Below, one piece after another: positions 36,215 through 46,130 of a DNA stretch of 64,000 nt. The DNA lies in the NCBI RefSeq assembly GCF_022230925.1, contig NZ_JAKKFH010000009.1, positions 1 through 64,000 of the forward strand, in the 5' to 3' direction. Numbering within the stretch: position 1 is the first letter of the stretch; every line of letters begins with the position of its first letter. The position numbers and the translations under genes are program-made. Source of the DNA: Micromonospora alfalfae. GTDB lineage: Bacteria; Actinomycetota; Actinomycetes; Mycobacteriales; Micromonosporaceae. The notes under the pieces are model-generated. The model did not search any database. It was not told the DNA's origin and saw only the letters and a list, made by a program, of their open reading frames with translations.

Positions 36215-36249
36215 CCCCCTGCCCCCCGCCCCCCTGCCCCCCCCACCCG

Positions 36250-36310
36250 GGTGATCATGAAGTTGTCCGCGCGTGTCGTCGGCGTGGCGGGCGATAGCTT
36301 CATGATCACC
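36250..36310. repeat. Intergenic GATC stem-loop, element D
   Basis: 13-bp perfect inverted repeat GGTGATCATGAAG: left 36250-36262, right 36298-36310, loop 35 nt. It is preceded by a C-rich tract (36215-36248) that begins on the base after the DUF6104 stop, and followed by a G-rich tract (36311-36357). It therefore shows the stop, C-tract, stem-loop order on the plus strand. Confidence 0.78.
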
Positions 36311-36381
36311 GGGGTGAAGGGTGGGGCCGGCAGGGCCGGAGGGCCCGGGTGGTGGGCCTTGCGATCTTCTAGGGTGGGGCT

Positions 36382-38447
36382 GTGGCCCGAAGTGTGTATC
36401 TGACGAGCGTGGGGTCCGGCGGGGGCAAGTCGACGATCGCCCTCGGGTTGGCGGAGTTGCTGTCCCGCCAGGTCGGGCGGATCGGCGTGTTCCGGCCGTT
36501 GGTGGCCGACAGCGGCCAGGACCCGATCCTCGCCCTGCTGAGCGAGCGCTACCGGGTCGAGGTGCCGTTGTCCGAACTGGCCGGGGCGAGCTACGCCGAG
36601 GCGTCGGCGCTGGTCGCCGACGGCCGACGGGAGCAGCTCATCTCCGCCATCGTCGAGCGCTACCGGGCGGTGGAACGGCAGTGCCCGGCCGTGGTGGTGG
36701 TGGGCAGTGACTTCGACGAGCCGGGCGACCCGGCCCACCCCCGGGAACTGGCCTTCAACGCCCGGCTGGCCACCGAGTTCGGCAGCGTGGTGGTGCCGGT
36801 GGTGGACGGCTTCGGGCAGGAGCCGGCCGCGGTCGCGTCGGCGATGCGGGGGGCGTACCACGATCTGGCCGACCTCGGCGCAACGGTGCTCGCGGTGATC
36901 GCCAACCGGGTCACCGAGCCGATGACGCTGCCCGATCTGCCGGTCCCCGCGTACGCCATCCCGGAGGTGCCGAGCGTGTCAGCGCCGACGGTGGCGGAGG
37001 TGGCGGCGGCGCTCGACGCCACCCTGCTGGCCGGGGATGACACCGCGCTCGGTCGCGACGTGCTGGACTTCGTGGTCGGCGCGGCGCACGTGCCGACCCT
37101 GCTGGGCCACCTCACCGAGGGCGCCCTGGTGATCACGCCCGGGGACCGGGCCGACCTGCTCGTCGCCGCGAGCGCCGCGCACGTGGCCGGGCAGGTGTCG
37201 GTGTCCGGGCTGGTACTCACCCTCGGCGAGCAGCCCGACCCCAGGGTCATGCGGCTGGTGGAGGGACTCAACACCGGGTTGGCGGTGCTCTCAGTACGCA
37301 GCGACAGCTACGACACGGTGGCCGCGTCCAGTCGCATCGAGGGCCGACCCAGCGCGACCAATCCCCGCAAGGTGGAGGCCGCGCTCGGCGCGTTCGAGCG
37401 CTGTGTGGACACCGACGACCTGGCCCGTCGGCTGCGGGTCAGCCGGTCGGCGCGGGTCACGCCACTGATGTTCGAGAACGAGCTGATCGACCGTGCCCGC
37501 TCGAAGCCCCGGCACCTGGTGTTGCCGGAGGGCACCGACGAGCGGATCCTGCGCGCGGCGGAGATCCTGCTACGCCGTGGGGTGGCCGAGCTGACGGTGC
37601 TCGGCCGGCCGGACGACATCGCCCGACGCACCCGGGAGTTGGGCATCGACCTCGGCGACGTGCATGTGGTCGACCCGGGCACCAGCGAGTGGCGTGACGA
37701 CTTCGCCGCCGAGTACGCCCGGCTGCGCGCCCACCGGGGCGTCACCGCCGAGTTGGCGCACGACCTCGTCGCGCAGCCCAACTACTTCGGCACGCTGATG
37801 GTGGCCACCGGCCGAGCCGACGGCATGGTCTCCGGCGCTACGCACACCACCGCCGCGACCATCCGACCGGCGTTCGAGATCATCCGTACGCTGCCGGACG
37901 TCTCGGTGGCCTCCAGCGTCTTCTTCATGCTGCTCGCCGACCGGGTGCTGGTCTACGGCGACTGCGCTGTCAACCGCGACCCGGACGCGGCCCAGCTCGC
38001 CGACATCGCGATCTCGTCGGCCGACACCGCCGCCCGGTTCGGCATCGAACCCCGCGTGGCGATGCTGTCGTACTCGACAGGCAGCTCCGGCGCGGGCGCG
38101 GACGTGGAGAAGGTCGCCGCGGCCACCGCGCTGGTCCGGGAGCGCCGGCCCGACCTGCTGGTCGAGGGGCCCATCCAGTACGACGCGGCGATCGACCCGG
38201 CGGTGGCGGCCACGAAGCTGCCCGACAGCCCCGTCGCAGGGCACGCCACTGTCTTCATCTTCCCGGACCTGAACACCGGCAACAACACGTACAAGGCGGT
38301 GCAGCGCTCGGCCGGGGCGGTCGCCGTCGGCCCGGTCATGCAGGGCCTGCGGCGGCCGGTCAACGACCTGTCGCGGGGCGCCACGGTGCCGGACATCGTC
38401 AACACTGTGGCGATCACCGCCATCCAGGCGGCCACCGAGGAGGCGTC

Positions 38448-38451
<4 letters not shown>
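36382..38451 (+). CDS. pta: Phosphate acetyltransferase
   Basis: 689 residues, the long three-domain form. The N-terminal P-loop NTPase-like domain has GSGGGKST (11-18). A DRTGG-like middle domain follows, then the C-terminal catalytic PTA domain (about 365-685), with LVLPEGTDERILRAAEIL and YSTGSSGAGADVEKVAAAT. It interconverts acetyl-CoA and acetyl phosphate. GTG 36382 follows AGGGTGGGG. Its stop overlaps the ackA start by 4 bases, so the pair is a classical operon for acetate excretion or assimilation. Confidence 0.94.
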
Positions 38452-39563
<1,112 letters not shown>

Positions 39564-39573
39564 CGCCACTGAG

Positions 39574-39606
39574 GCGCGCACCCCCGGGAGGCCCGAGGGT
39601 GCGCGC
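39574..39606 (+). terminator. Terminator hairpin after pta-ackA
   Basis: Inverted repeat GCGCGCACCC/GGGTGCGCGC with a 13-nt loop that itself contains CCGGG-CCCG, 11 bases after the ackA stop. It also lies downstream of the opposing small gene. Confidence 0.7.
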
Positions 39607-39658
39607 GTGTCGGTAGAGCCTGTTCAGTGCCGGCGCCAGCGCCAGCCAGGCGACCCGG

Positions 39659-39832
39659 TCAGCCGGTCGCCAGCCAGGCGACGAGTGCCACCAGCACCAC
39701 GACGACCACTGCCGCACCGATGATCAGCGGCAGGCGGGACGGGGCCTCCGTCGGCGCCGCGGTCTCCGGCGTCTGGTTGAAGGCGCGGAACGCCTCGGTG
39801 TTGCCGCTGGGGTCCGTGTAGTTCTCAGGCAT
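39659..39832 (-). CDS. Small single-pass membrane protein
   Basis: 57 residues: a polar N-terminus (MPENYTDPSGNTEAFRAFNQ), a Pro/Thr linker and one C-terminal membrane helix (LIIGAAVVVVVLVALVAWLA) ending at the carboxy terminus. This is a tail-anchored topology. It looks like a family of tiny actinobacterial membrane proteins of unknown function. The start is uncertain: ATG 39832 gives the natural N-terminus, while GTG 39859 would add nine residues. It converges on ackA. Confidence 0.65.
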   Translation of the reverse strand: MPENYTDPSGNTEAFRAFNQTPETAAPTEAPSRLPLIIGAAVVVVVLVALVAWLATG

Positions 39833-40045
39833 GTCGGTGACAGTAGCGAAGCTGGCCACGCGGCACCGTCCCCGGCCCGCTGCGTCCCAGGGGTGGGCCC
39901 GGCCGGCGGAGGTGACCCGACCGGGTGGCGGGCGTACCCGGTCCGGACGGCGGGGCCGTCACGCCCGCCCGGGCACCTACCGTTGAACGATGGGGGCGGG
40001 TCGCGCGCCCCCTGCCGGCCCGACCGGCACCGGTACGGTCGTCTG

Positions 40046-40579
40046 GTGGACGAGCTTGCGCGCCGGCAGTTGGCGAGCATCGCCGAGGTCATCGCGGTGA
40101 CCGGGGCGGACGGCATCCCGGTCTGGCTGCGCGGCGGCTGGGCGATGGACTTCCAGTTCGGCGCGGTGACCCGCCCGCACGTCGACATCGACTGGTACTG
40201 CTGGCGCGACGACGCCGATCGGCTGGCCAACCTGCTGCTGGCCCGGGGTTGGCTTCCCGACCCGCGGGTCCCGGTGGAGTCGCAGCTCGACCTGTTCGCC
40301 GCCGACGTGGAGGTCAGCTTCGCGTACCTGGGTTGCGATGCCTCCGGCCGACCGACGGTGGGTGCCGGGCCCTGGGCCGGCACCCCGCTGCCAGCCGGGA
40401 TGCTGGACGCCCCACCCGGCCGAATCGGCCCGCTCAGAGTGCCGACCATCTCGGTGGCGGCCCAGATCGAGTTCAAGCAGATGTACCCGGTCTGGATGCC
40501 GGAACGCCCCCGCCGCCCGAAGGACGCCCACGACCTGGCCCGACTGCGCGCACTCGGCCCGGCCTGCGCTACCGGTTGA
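40046..40579 (+). CDS. Aminoglycoside 2''-nucleotidyltransferase-like (AadB-type) protein
   Basis: 177-residue nucleotidyltransferase-fold protein resembling the ANT(2'')/lincosamide nucleotidyltransferase-like group. Key segment: VWLRGGWAMDFQFG, then RPHVDIDWYCW, with the two metal-binding aspartates in the VDIDW part (near 60-65). The C-terminus, FKQMYPVWMPERPRRPKDAHD, is family-typical. The GTG at 40046 is a tentative start. The real substrate is unknown; few chromosomal relatives confer resistance. It is monocistronic. Confidence 0.7.
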   Translation: MDELARRQLASIAEVIAVTGADGIPVWLRGGWAMDFQFGAVTRPHVDIDWYCWRDDADRLANLLLARGWLPDPRVPVESQLDLFAADVEVSFAYLGCDASGRPTVGAGPWAGTPLPAGMLDAPPGRIGPLRVPTISVAAQIEFKQMYPVWMPERPRRPKDAHDLARLRALGPACATG

Positions 40580-40654
40580 ACTGTGGGTGAGCGGATGGGC
40601 ACGCCACGCCGAACCCGGCCGGGCACGTCTGCGTGGCAAGGCACAATCGGATTC

Positions 40655-41620
40655 ATGTCGCGTCGCATCGCTCCCGCACTGATGGCCAGCGCCGTCCTCA
40701 TGGCCGGTCTGGTCGGCTGCTCGGCGGACGCCAGGAAGACCGAGGGCCAGCAGGCACCCGTCGAACCACCGCCCGCCGCCACGCCGACACCGCAGGTGCC
40801 CGCCGGCAAGGCCCCGCAGCGCGCCTTCGCGGTCGGCGTACGCCAGCTCAAGCTGGACCGGGACGGCCGCGCGCTGCCGACGACGCTCTGGTACCCGGCG
40901 GCCGGGCAGTCCGGCGGCAAGGCCAAGCGGTCGGCGACGGCGGCGGAGGGCCGCTTCCCGGTGGTGATGTTCAGTCACGGCCTGGGTGGGCGGCCGGACG
41001 ACTACGCCACGCTGCTGACCCGCTGGGCGGCGGCGGGTTTCGTGGTGGCCGCGCCGACGTTCCCGCACACCTCCCGGGGCGCTGACAACAACGTCCTCGA
41101 CGTGCTCAACCAACCCGCCGACGTGTCGTACGCGTTGGACCAGGTGCTGGCGTTGGACGGCACTGCCGGAGACGCGTTGCGTGGCCGGTTGGACGGCGAG
41201 CGGGTGGCCGCAGCCGGGCACTCGGCGGGTGGGGTGACCACCATCGGCCTGTTCACCGCGAGCCGGGACGAGCGGCTGGACGCGGGTGTGGTGTTCGCCG
41301 GCACGGCGCTCGGCGTGGGCACCGCGTTCGCCGGTGCGGCAGCACCGCAGCTGTTCGTGCACGGCGAGTTGGACGAGGTGGTCGAGTACGCGGCGGGCAA
41401 GGCCGCGTACGACAAGGTGCCCTGGCCGAAGGCGATGCTGAGCCTGCCCAAGGGCGACCACGGGCGGGCGCTGCTCAGTGACGGCGCGACGCTGCGGGTC
41501 GTCTCGGACACGTCTGTCGAGTTCCTGCGCTGGTCGCTCTACGGCGACGCGGACGCCAGGAAGCGCATCCCCACCGACGCGACGCGCGGCGACATCGCCA
41601 CCTTCGACGACCACCTCTGA
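40655..41620 (+). CDS. Secreted lipoprotein alpha/beta-hydrolase
   Basis: 321 residues. A lipoprotein signal peptide with lipobox LVGC (cysteine about residue 23) and a Pro/Ala linker precede an alpha/beta-hydrolase domain similar to the dienelactone hydrolase/PET-hydrolase-like group. The oxyanion region is VVMFSHGLGG. The nucleophile is in GHSAGG, the acid in HGELDEV and the histidine in KGDHGRAL. It is probably an esterase acting outside the cell. It converges on the MDR oxidoreductase gene; the ends are separated by an inverted repeat. Confidence 0.83.
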   Translation: MSRRIAPALMASAVLMAGLVGCSADARKTEGQQAPVEPPPAATPTPQVPAGKAPQRAFAVGVRQLKLDRDGRALPTTLWYPAAGQSGGKAKRSATAAEGRFPVVMFSHGLGGRPDDYATLLTRWAAAGFVVAAPTFPHTSRGADNNVLDVLNQPADVSYALDQVLALDGTAGDALRGRLDGERVAAAGHSAGGVTTIGLFTASRDERLDAGVVFAGTALGVGTAFAGAAAPQLFVHGELDEVVEYAAGKAAYDKVPWPKAMLSLPKGDHGRALLSDGATLRVVSDTSVEFLRWSLYGDADARKRIPTDATRGDIATFDDHL

Positions 41621-41679
41621 CGTCCCGCCCACGCCGCCGGCCCCGGGCGCTCCGACCCCTGAAGATCACCCAGTAACCA

Positions 41680-41719
41680 GGAAATAGTGGCCTCCGACGA
41701 CGCGGAGACCACTATTTCC
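41680..41719. repeat. Intergenic stem-loop, element F
   Basis: 17-nt arms with one mismatch: left 41680-41696 GGAAATAGTGGCCTCCG, right 41703-41719, loop ACGACG. Outside the arms a GATC lies at matching distance on both sides (41664-41667 and 41732-41735), giving a larger weak dyad. A G-rich tract (41740-41774) follows, up to the stop of the minus-strand MDR gene (41789). Confidence 0.72.
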
Positions 41720-41788
41720 ATGATGTTGTGCGATCTTGCGGGGCGGGGCCGGGCCGGGCGGGGCGGGGCCGGGCGCGCGGGCCGCGCG

Positions 41789-42742
41789 TCAGGCGGTGTG
41801 GTCGATGACGACCTTGCCGAAGGCGTCCCCGGAGTGCAGTCGAGCGAAGGCGTCCTCGACCCGGCTGAACGGGATGACGCTGTCCACCACCGGGCGCACC
41901 TCGTTGTCGGAGCAGAACGCCAGCAGCTCGTACAGCTCGCCGGGCGTGCCCATCGAGGTGCCCAGGATCTCCAGTTGCATGGCGAAGACCCGGCGCAGGT
42001 TGACCGACGGCTCGTGCCCGGCGGTCGCGCCTGAGACCACGATCCGGGCCATCGGCGCTGCCGACTTCAGTGAGTGGTCGAAGGTGGCCGCGCCGACCGT
42101 CTCGATCACCACGTCCACCCGCTCCGGCAGCCGGGCGCCGGGCTCCACGGCGATGGCGCCGAGGGCCGAGATCCGGTCCCGCTTGACGGCGTCGCGGCTG
42201 GTCGCGTACACCCGCTTGCCCATCGCGACGGCGAGCGCGACGGCCGCGGTGGCCACGCCGCCGCCCGCCCCCTGGACCAGCACGCTGTCGGCGTCCGCGA
42301 CGCGGCCCTTGGTGGTCAGCATCCGCCACGCGGTCAGCCAGGCCGTGGGCAGGCACGCCGCGTCGGTCGCCGCCATGCCGTCGGGCAGCGGAATCAGATT
42401 CGATCGGGGTACGGCCACCCGCTCGGCGAGCGTCCCGGCGAAGTGCTCGGAGAGGATGGAAACCCCACGCGGGTCACCCGGTGTGACGACCACCGGGTAC
42501 ACGACCACCGGGCGGCCCTCCGGGTCCAACCCGACCGCGTCGCAGCCGAGGATCATCGGCAGCTGGGCCTCGGTGAGACCCACCCCGCGCAGCGACCAGA
42601 GGTCGTGGTGGTTGAGCGAGGTGGCCCGCAACTGCACGGTCACCCAGTCGTCGGCCGGAGGGGTCGGCTCGGGCCGCTCGCCGACGGTGAGCGCGGCGAG
42701 CGGGTCGGCGTCGTCGAAACGGGAGGCAAAGGCAGCACGCAT
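41789..42742 (-). CDS. Zinc-independent MDR oxidoreductase (quinone reductase-like)
   Basis: 317-residue medium-chain dehydrogenase/reductase. The NAD(P)-binding motif is VLVQGAGGGVATAAV (near 150-164). N-terminal GroES-like signatures are TSLNHHDLWSLRG and MILGCDAVG. There is no structural-zinc cysteine cluster, so this is the quinone-oxidoreductase-like branch; NADPH is the likely cofactor. I used ATG 42742; GTG 42751 is three codons earlier. A TetR-like dyad (42755-42773) overlaps the promoter region. Confidence 0.82.
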   Translation of the reverse strand: MRAAFASRFDDADPLAALTVGERPEPTPPADDWVTVQLRATSLNHHDLWSLRGVGLTEAQLPMILGCDAVGLDPEGRPVVVYPVVVTPGDPRGVSILSEHFAGTLAERVAVPRSNLIPLPDGMAATDAACLPTAWLTAWRMLTTKGRVADADSVLVQGAGGGVATAAVALAVAMGKRVYATSRDAVKRDRISALGAIAVEPGARLPERVDVVIETVGAATFDHSLKSAAPMARIVVSGATAGHEPSVNLRRVFAMQLEILGTSMGTPGELYELLAFCSDNEVRPVVDSVIPFSRVEDAFARLHSGDAFGKVVIDHTA

Positions 42743-42754
42743 GATCGGCACGGT

Positions 42755-42773
42755 AACAAGCTGAGCGCTCGTT
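42755..42773. promoter_or_regulatory. Candidate TetR-type operator upstream of the MDR gene
   Basis: AACAAGCTGAGCGCTCGTT is an inverted repeat AACnAGC-N5-GCTnGTT, the size and half-site style of TetR-family operators. It lies 13 bases upstream of the MDR start. The regulator is not in the immediate neighbourhood. Confidence 0.3.
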
Positions 42774-42781
42774 AAGAAGCT

Positions 42782-42923
42782 GTGCGCGTAGGCCAGCGGC
42801 GCATGCTGCGCCGGAGCGCCCCTGGCCCACGCGTGCGCGCAGGCCGGCGGCGCATACTGCGCCGGATCACCCGCCAGCTCACGCGTGCGCTCACCGGCGG
42901 CGCCGGAGCGCCCCGGTCGACGC
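42782..42923. repeat. Three degenerate 39-52 bp tandem repeats
   Basis: Units at 42782-42832, 42833-42884 and 42885-42923 each begin GTGCGC and end (C/G)ACGC. Units 1 and 2 share the core GGCGCAT-CTGCGCCGGA with a one-base difference; unit 3 lacks part of it. Each of the first two contains a small palindrome (GGCGCA...TGCGCC). They lie between malic enzyme and the MDR gene and could act as termination hairpins. Confidence 0.7.
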
Positions 42924-42929
42924 GTGCGC

Positions 42930-44108
42930 CTACCGTCGGGCGACGCCGTCGCGGCGGGCGGCTTCGGCGACCGCCTCGGCCACGGCCGGCGCGACGCGCG
43001 GGTCGAGCGGGGACGGGACGATCGCGTCGGCGGTCAGGGACTCCGCCACCACACCGGCGATGGCGTCCGCGGCGGCGACCTTCATCGCCTCGGTGATCCG
43101 GGTGGCACCGGCATCCAGCGCGCCGCGGAACACCCCGGGGAAGGCCAGCACGTTGTTGATCTGGTTGGGGTAGTCGCTGCGCCCGGTGGCGACCACCGCG
43201 ACGTGCCGGGCGGCCACCTCGGGGTGCACCTCGGGGGTCGGGTTCGCCAGCGCGAACACGATCCCGCCGGGTGCCATCCCGGCCACCGCGGCCTCGGGGA
43301 TCTGCCCGCCGGAGACCCCGACCAGCACGTCCGCGTCGCGCAACGCCTCGGTGATGTCGCCGTGGCGGCCGTCGGCGTTCGTGCTCGCCGCCAGCTCGGC
43401 CTTGGTGCCGGTCAGCTCGGTGCGGTGCCGGCCGATGATCCCCTTGGAGTCACAGACCACCACCTGGTCGGGGTTGACGCCCCCGGCGATCAGCATCTTC
43501 GTCACGGCCACGCCGGCCGCGCCCGCGCCACTCACCGCCACCCGCAGGTCGCCGAGCTTGCGGTCGAGCAACATCGCGGCGTTGCGCAGCGCGGCCAGCA
43601 CCACTATCGCAGTGCCGTGCTGGTCGTCGTGGAAGACCGGGATGTCCAGCGCCTCGTCGAGCCGACGCTCGATCTCGAAGCAGCGCGGCGCGCTGATGTC
43701 CTCCAGGTTGATCCCACCGAACGAGGGGGCCAGCGCCCGCACCACAGCGACGATCTCGTCCACGTCCTGGGTGTCCAGGCAGACCGGCACCGCGTCCACC
43801 CCGGCGAACTGCTTGAACAGCACCGCCTTGCCCTCCATCACCGGCAGCGCGGCCCGGGGACCGATGTTGCCCAGCCCGAGCACCGCCGAGCCGTCGGTGA
43901 CCACCGCGACCGTGTGCGACACCCAGGTGTACTCGTCAACCAGGGCAGGGTCGGCGGCGATCGCCTCACACACCCGGGCCACCCCCGGGGTGTACGCCAG
44001 GGAGAGGTCCTCCCGGCTGGTGAGCGGCACTGTCGAGGTGACGGCCATCTTGCCGCCCCGGTGCAGCAGGAAGACGGGATCAGCGGGGTCCACGGTGGAC
44101 GAAGACAT
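42930..44108 (-). CDS. NAD(P)-dependent malic enzyme
   Basis: 392-residue short-form bacterial malic enzyme that decarboxylates malate to pyruvate with NAD(P). Signatures are LAYTPGVARVCEAIA (near 36), FHDDQHGTAIVVLAALRNA (near 160) and the Rossmann GAGAAGVAV. The malate-binding and metal residues in the region ISAPRCFEIERRL are present. I chose ATG 44108, preceded by GGAG; the frame extends upstream with unlikely sequence. It works with kgd, pta and ackA in central carbon flux. Confidence 0.92.
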   Translation of the reverse strand: MSSSTVDPADPVFLLHRGGKMAVTSTVPLTSREDLSLAYTPGVARVCEAIAADPALVDEYTWVSHTVAVVTDGSAVLGLGNIGPRAALPVMEGKAVLFKQFAGVDAVPVCLDTQDVDEIVAVVRALAPSFGGINLEDISAPRCFEIERRLDEALDIPVFHDDQHGTAIVVLAALRNAAMLLDRKLGDLRVAVSGAGAAGVAVTKMLIAGGVNPDQVVVCDSKGIIGRHRTELTGTKAELAASTNADGRHGDITEALRDADVLVGVSGGQIPEAAVAGMAPGGIVFALANPTPEVHPEVAARHVAVVATGRSDYPNQINNVLAFPGVFRGALDAGATRITEAMKVAAADAIAGVVAESLTADAIVPSPLDPRVAPAVAEAVAEAARRDGVARR

Positions 44109-44253
44109 GGTGGTGACTCCAGGATCTGTCGAGCAGATGTGAGGCGGCCGGCCCCGCCGCGAGGTGGGCGGCGAGCTGTGGCACGCGGTGCGGGGGGTCA
44201 CCCGGGCACTTTCCGAGCATAGTGTCGGCACCACCCCCCGGATGTGAGCAGGG

Positions 44254-44604
44254 TCATAACTGACGACGAGGTACCCGTCCGGGGCGCGGCCAGTAGCGGG
44301 CCACCACCCGTCCGCGTACGTCGGCCACCCCGTACGCCCGGGAGTCGTCGGTGATCAGGTCGTTGTCGCCGCGCAGCCACCAGCCGCCGTCCTGCGGCCG
44401 GACCGCACGCTTCACCACCAGCAGATCGGGCCGGGTCCGGAAGACCGCGACCACCACGTCGCCGGCTCGGATCGGGCGGCCGCCGGGACGGACCAACACC
44501 GCGTCGCCGTGTCGCAGGGTCGGGGCCATGGACGGGCCGGTCACCAGAACGGCGGTCAGTGGCCCCCGCAACCGGGGCACCTCAGCCGGGTGATCGGCGA
44601 CCAC
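44254..44604 (-). CDS. sodX: Nickel-type superoxide dismutase maturation protease (SodX, S26 family)
   Basis: 116-residue signal peptidase I-like protease. The nucleophile is S25 in GPSMAPTL and the general base is K65 in VVKRAVR. The C-terminal GDN motif (RGDNDL) is present. There is no membrane anchor, unlike ordinary signal peptidases, which fits cytoplasmic removal of the SodN propeptide. GTG 44604 is nine bases after GGAGG (44618-44614). It is divergent from sodN, 84 bp away, the usual arrangement. Confidence 0.85.
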   Translation of the reverse strand: MVADHPAEVPRLRGPLTAVLVTGPSMAPTLRHGDAVLVRPGGRPIRAGDVVVAVFRTRPDLLVVKRAVRPQDGGWWLRGDNDLITDDSRAYGVADVRGRVVARYWPRPGRVPRRQL

Positions 44605-44688
44605 TGGTTTCACCTCCACCCGGTTCGGGGAGCATCCCCAGGAGTAATGTCGCCTTTGATCATCGCAAACTTCCCATGGAGGATCCCG

Positions 44689-45093
44689 ATGCGACTTCCG
44701 CGCATCCTTGCGCCCCGCGTCACCGCGAGCGCTCACTGCGACCTGCCGTGCGGTGTCTACGACCCGGCTCAGGCCCGGATCGAGGCCGAGTCGGTCAAAA
44801 TGATCTGCGAGAAGTACCAGTCGAACACCGACCCGGAGTTCCGCACCCGCGCCGTCATCATCAAGGAGCAGCGCGCCGAGCTGGTCAAGCACCACCTCTG
44901 GGTGCTGTGGACCGACTACTTCAAGCCGCCGCACTTCGAGAAGTACCCGAACCTGCACAGCCTGTTCAACGAGGCCACCAAGCTCGCCGGCGCCGGTGGC
45001 GTCAAGGGCAGCCTCGACCCGGCCACCGCCGACAAGCTGCTCGCGAAGATCGACGAGATCTCGAAGATCTTCTGGGAGACCAAGAAGGCGTGA
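44689..45093 (+). CDS. sodN: Nickel superoxide dismutase
   Basis: 134-residue precursor. The nickel-hook sequence HCDLPCGVY starts at H16 (C17 and C21 are the thiolate ligands). Residues 1-15 are the propeptide that must be removed to expose H16, probably by the divergently encoded SodX. The rest is the four-helix bundle (YQSNTDPEFRTRA, HHLWVLWTDYFKPPH). It detoxifies superoxide in the cytoplasm. ATG 44689 follows GGAGG. The TGA overlaps the next gene by 4 bases (GTGA). Confidence 0.94.
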   Translation: MRLPRILAPRVTASAHCDLPCGVYDPAQARIEAESVKMICEKYQSNTDPEFRTRAVIIKEQRAELVKHHLWVLWTDYFKPPHFEKYPNLHSLFNEATKLAGAGGVKGSLDPATADKLLAKIDEISKIFWETKKA

Positions 45094-45668
45094 CCTCTCC
45101 GGTCATCCCGACGATCCGGCCGGCACGTCCCGAGGACGTGCCGGCCGTCGTCGCCATGGTGCACGAGTTGGCCGAGTACGAGCGCGCCCCGGAGCAGTGC
45201 CACCTCACCACGGAGCAGCTGACCTCGGCCCTGTTCGCCACTGCTCCCCCAGGTCGTGACCTGCGGTCGGACGCGCCGAGCTGGAGCGGTGGTACGACCG
45301 CTCCGGCGCTCTTCGGTCACGTCGCGGTGGACGAGCACGACGAGCCGGTCGGCTTCGCGCTGTGGTTCCTCAACTTCTCCACCTGGGCCGGCGTGCACGG
45401 CATCCACCTGGAGGACCTCTACGTCCGGCCGGCCGCACGGGGCACCGGCGCCGGTCGACTGCTGCTCGCCGCGCTGGCCGACATCTGCGTACGACGCGGC
45501 TACCAGCGGCTCGAGTGGTCGATGATCGACTGGAATCCGGCCGCCGGCTTCTACGCCTCGGTCGGCGCCGAACAGATGAGCGAGTGGGTTCCCTACCGGC
45601 TCAGCGACGCCGCGCTCCGCGAGCTGGCCGAGCACGCCACCACCGCCGGCACGCGTATGGGCGACTGA
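45090..45668 (+). CDS. GNAT-family N-acetyltransferase (diamine/thialysine-type)
   Basis: 192 residues. Acetyl-CoA binding motif VRPAARGTGAGRLLLAAL and the motif-B region RLEWSMIDWNPAAGFYASVGAE match the spermidine/thialysine acetyltransferase-like GNATs. The GTG start at 45090 is coupled to the sodN stop, so it is made with Ni-SOD. Why a GNAT is tied to sodN is not known; the substrate cannot be read from sequence. Confidence 0.83.
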   Translation: MTSPVIPTIRPARPEDVPAVVAMVHELAEYERAPEQCHLTTEQLTSALFATAPPGRDLRSDAPSWSGGTTAPALFGHVAVDEHDEPVGFALWFLNFSTWAGVHGIHLEDLYVRPAARGTGAGRLLLAALADICVRRGYQRLEWSMIDWNPAAGFYASVGAEQMSEWVPYRLSDAALRELAEHATTAGTRMGD

Positions 45669-45700
45669 CCGGGTAGAGTCCCCGACCGGGGGGATGAGGC

Positions 45701-46108
45701 GTGACTCAACTGACTGGCCAGCCAGCGACCGACGACGACGTGGTGCACCTCACTGTGCCTGCCGACGGCGGTTACCTCGGCGTGCTCCGCACCGCCACCG
45801 CCGGTCTCGCGGCCCGGTTGCAGTTCGCGCTCGACGAGATCGAGGATCTACGGATCGCTGTCGACGAGGCGTGCGCCATGCTGCTCGCCATCGCCACCCG
45901 CGACGCCGAGTTGGAGTGCCGCTTCGCGGTCACCGAGGATGCGCTGACCGTCGAGGTGACGGTGCCGACAGTGCGCGGTGCCACGCTGCCCGCCGAGTCG
46001 TCCTTCGCCTGGAAGGTGCTCACCGCGCTGACCACCTCGGCGTCCGCCACCTCCGCCGGCGATCGGGCCACGATCGCGCTGCTCACCCGCCGCTCCGGCG
46101 GCTACTGA
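45701..46108 (+). CDS. RsbW-like anti-sigma regulatory factor
   Basis: 135 residues of the GHKL/HATPase_c serine-kinase anti-sigma type: LQFALDEIEDLRIAVDEACAM carries the N-box-like region, and RATIALLTRR ends the domain. The glycine boxes are weak. RsbW-type proteins usually lie next to a sigF-like sigma gene; none is adjacent here, so it is an orphan or has a distant partner. GTG 45701 follows GGGGGATGAG. Confidence 0.78.
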   Translation: MTQLTGQPATDDDVVHLTVPADGGYLGVLRTATAGLAARLQFALDEIEDLRIAVDEACAMLLAIATRDAELECRFAVTEDALTVEVTVPTVRGATLPAESSFAWKVLTALTTSASATSAGDRATIALLTRRSGGY

Positions 46109-46130
46109 CCGATCCGACCCACCGGCGCTG

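Noticed and set aside
44605..44688. Nur box between sodX and sodN
   Set aside because: TTTGATCATCGCAAA shows TTTG/CAAA ends but not the TTGCAA half-sites of known Nur boxes; too weak to list.
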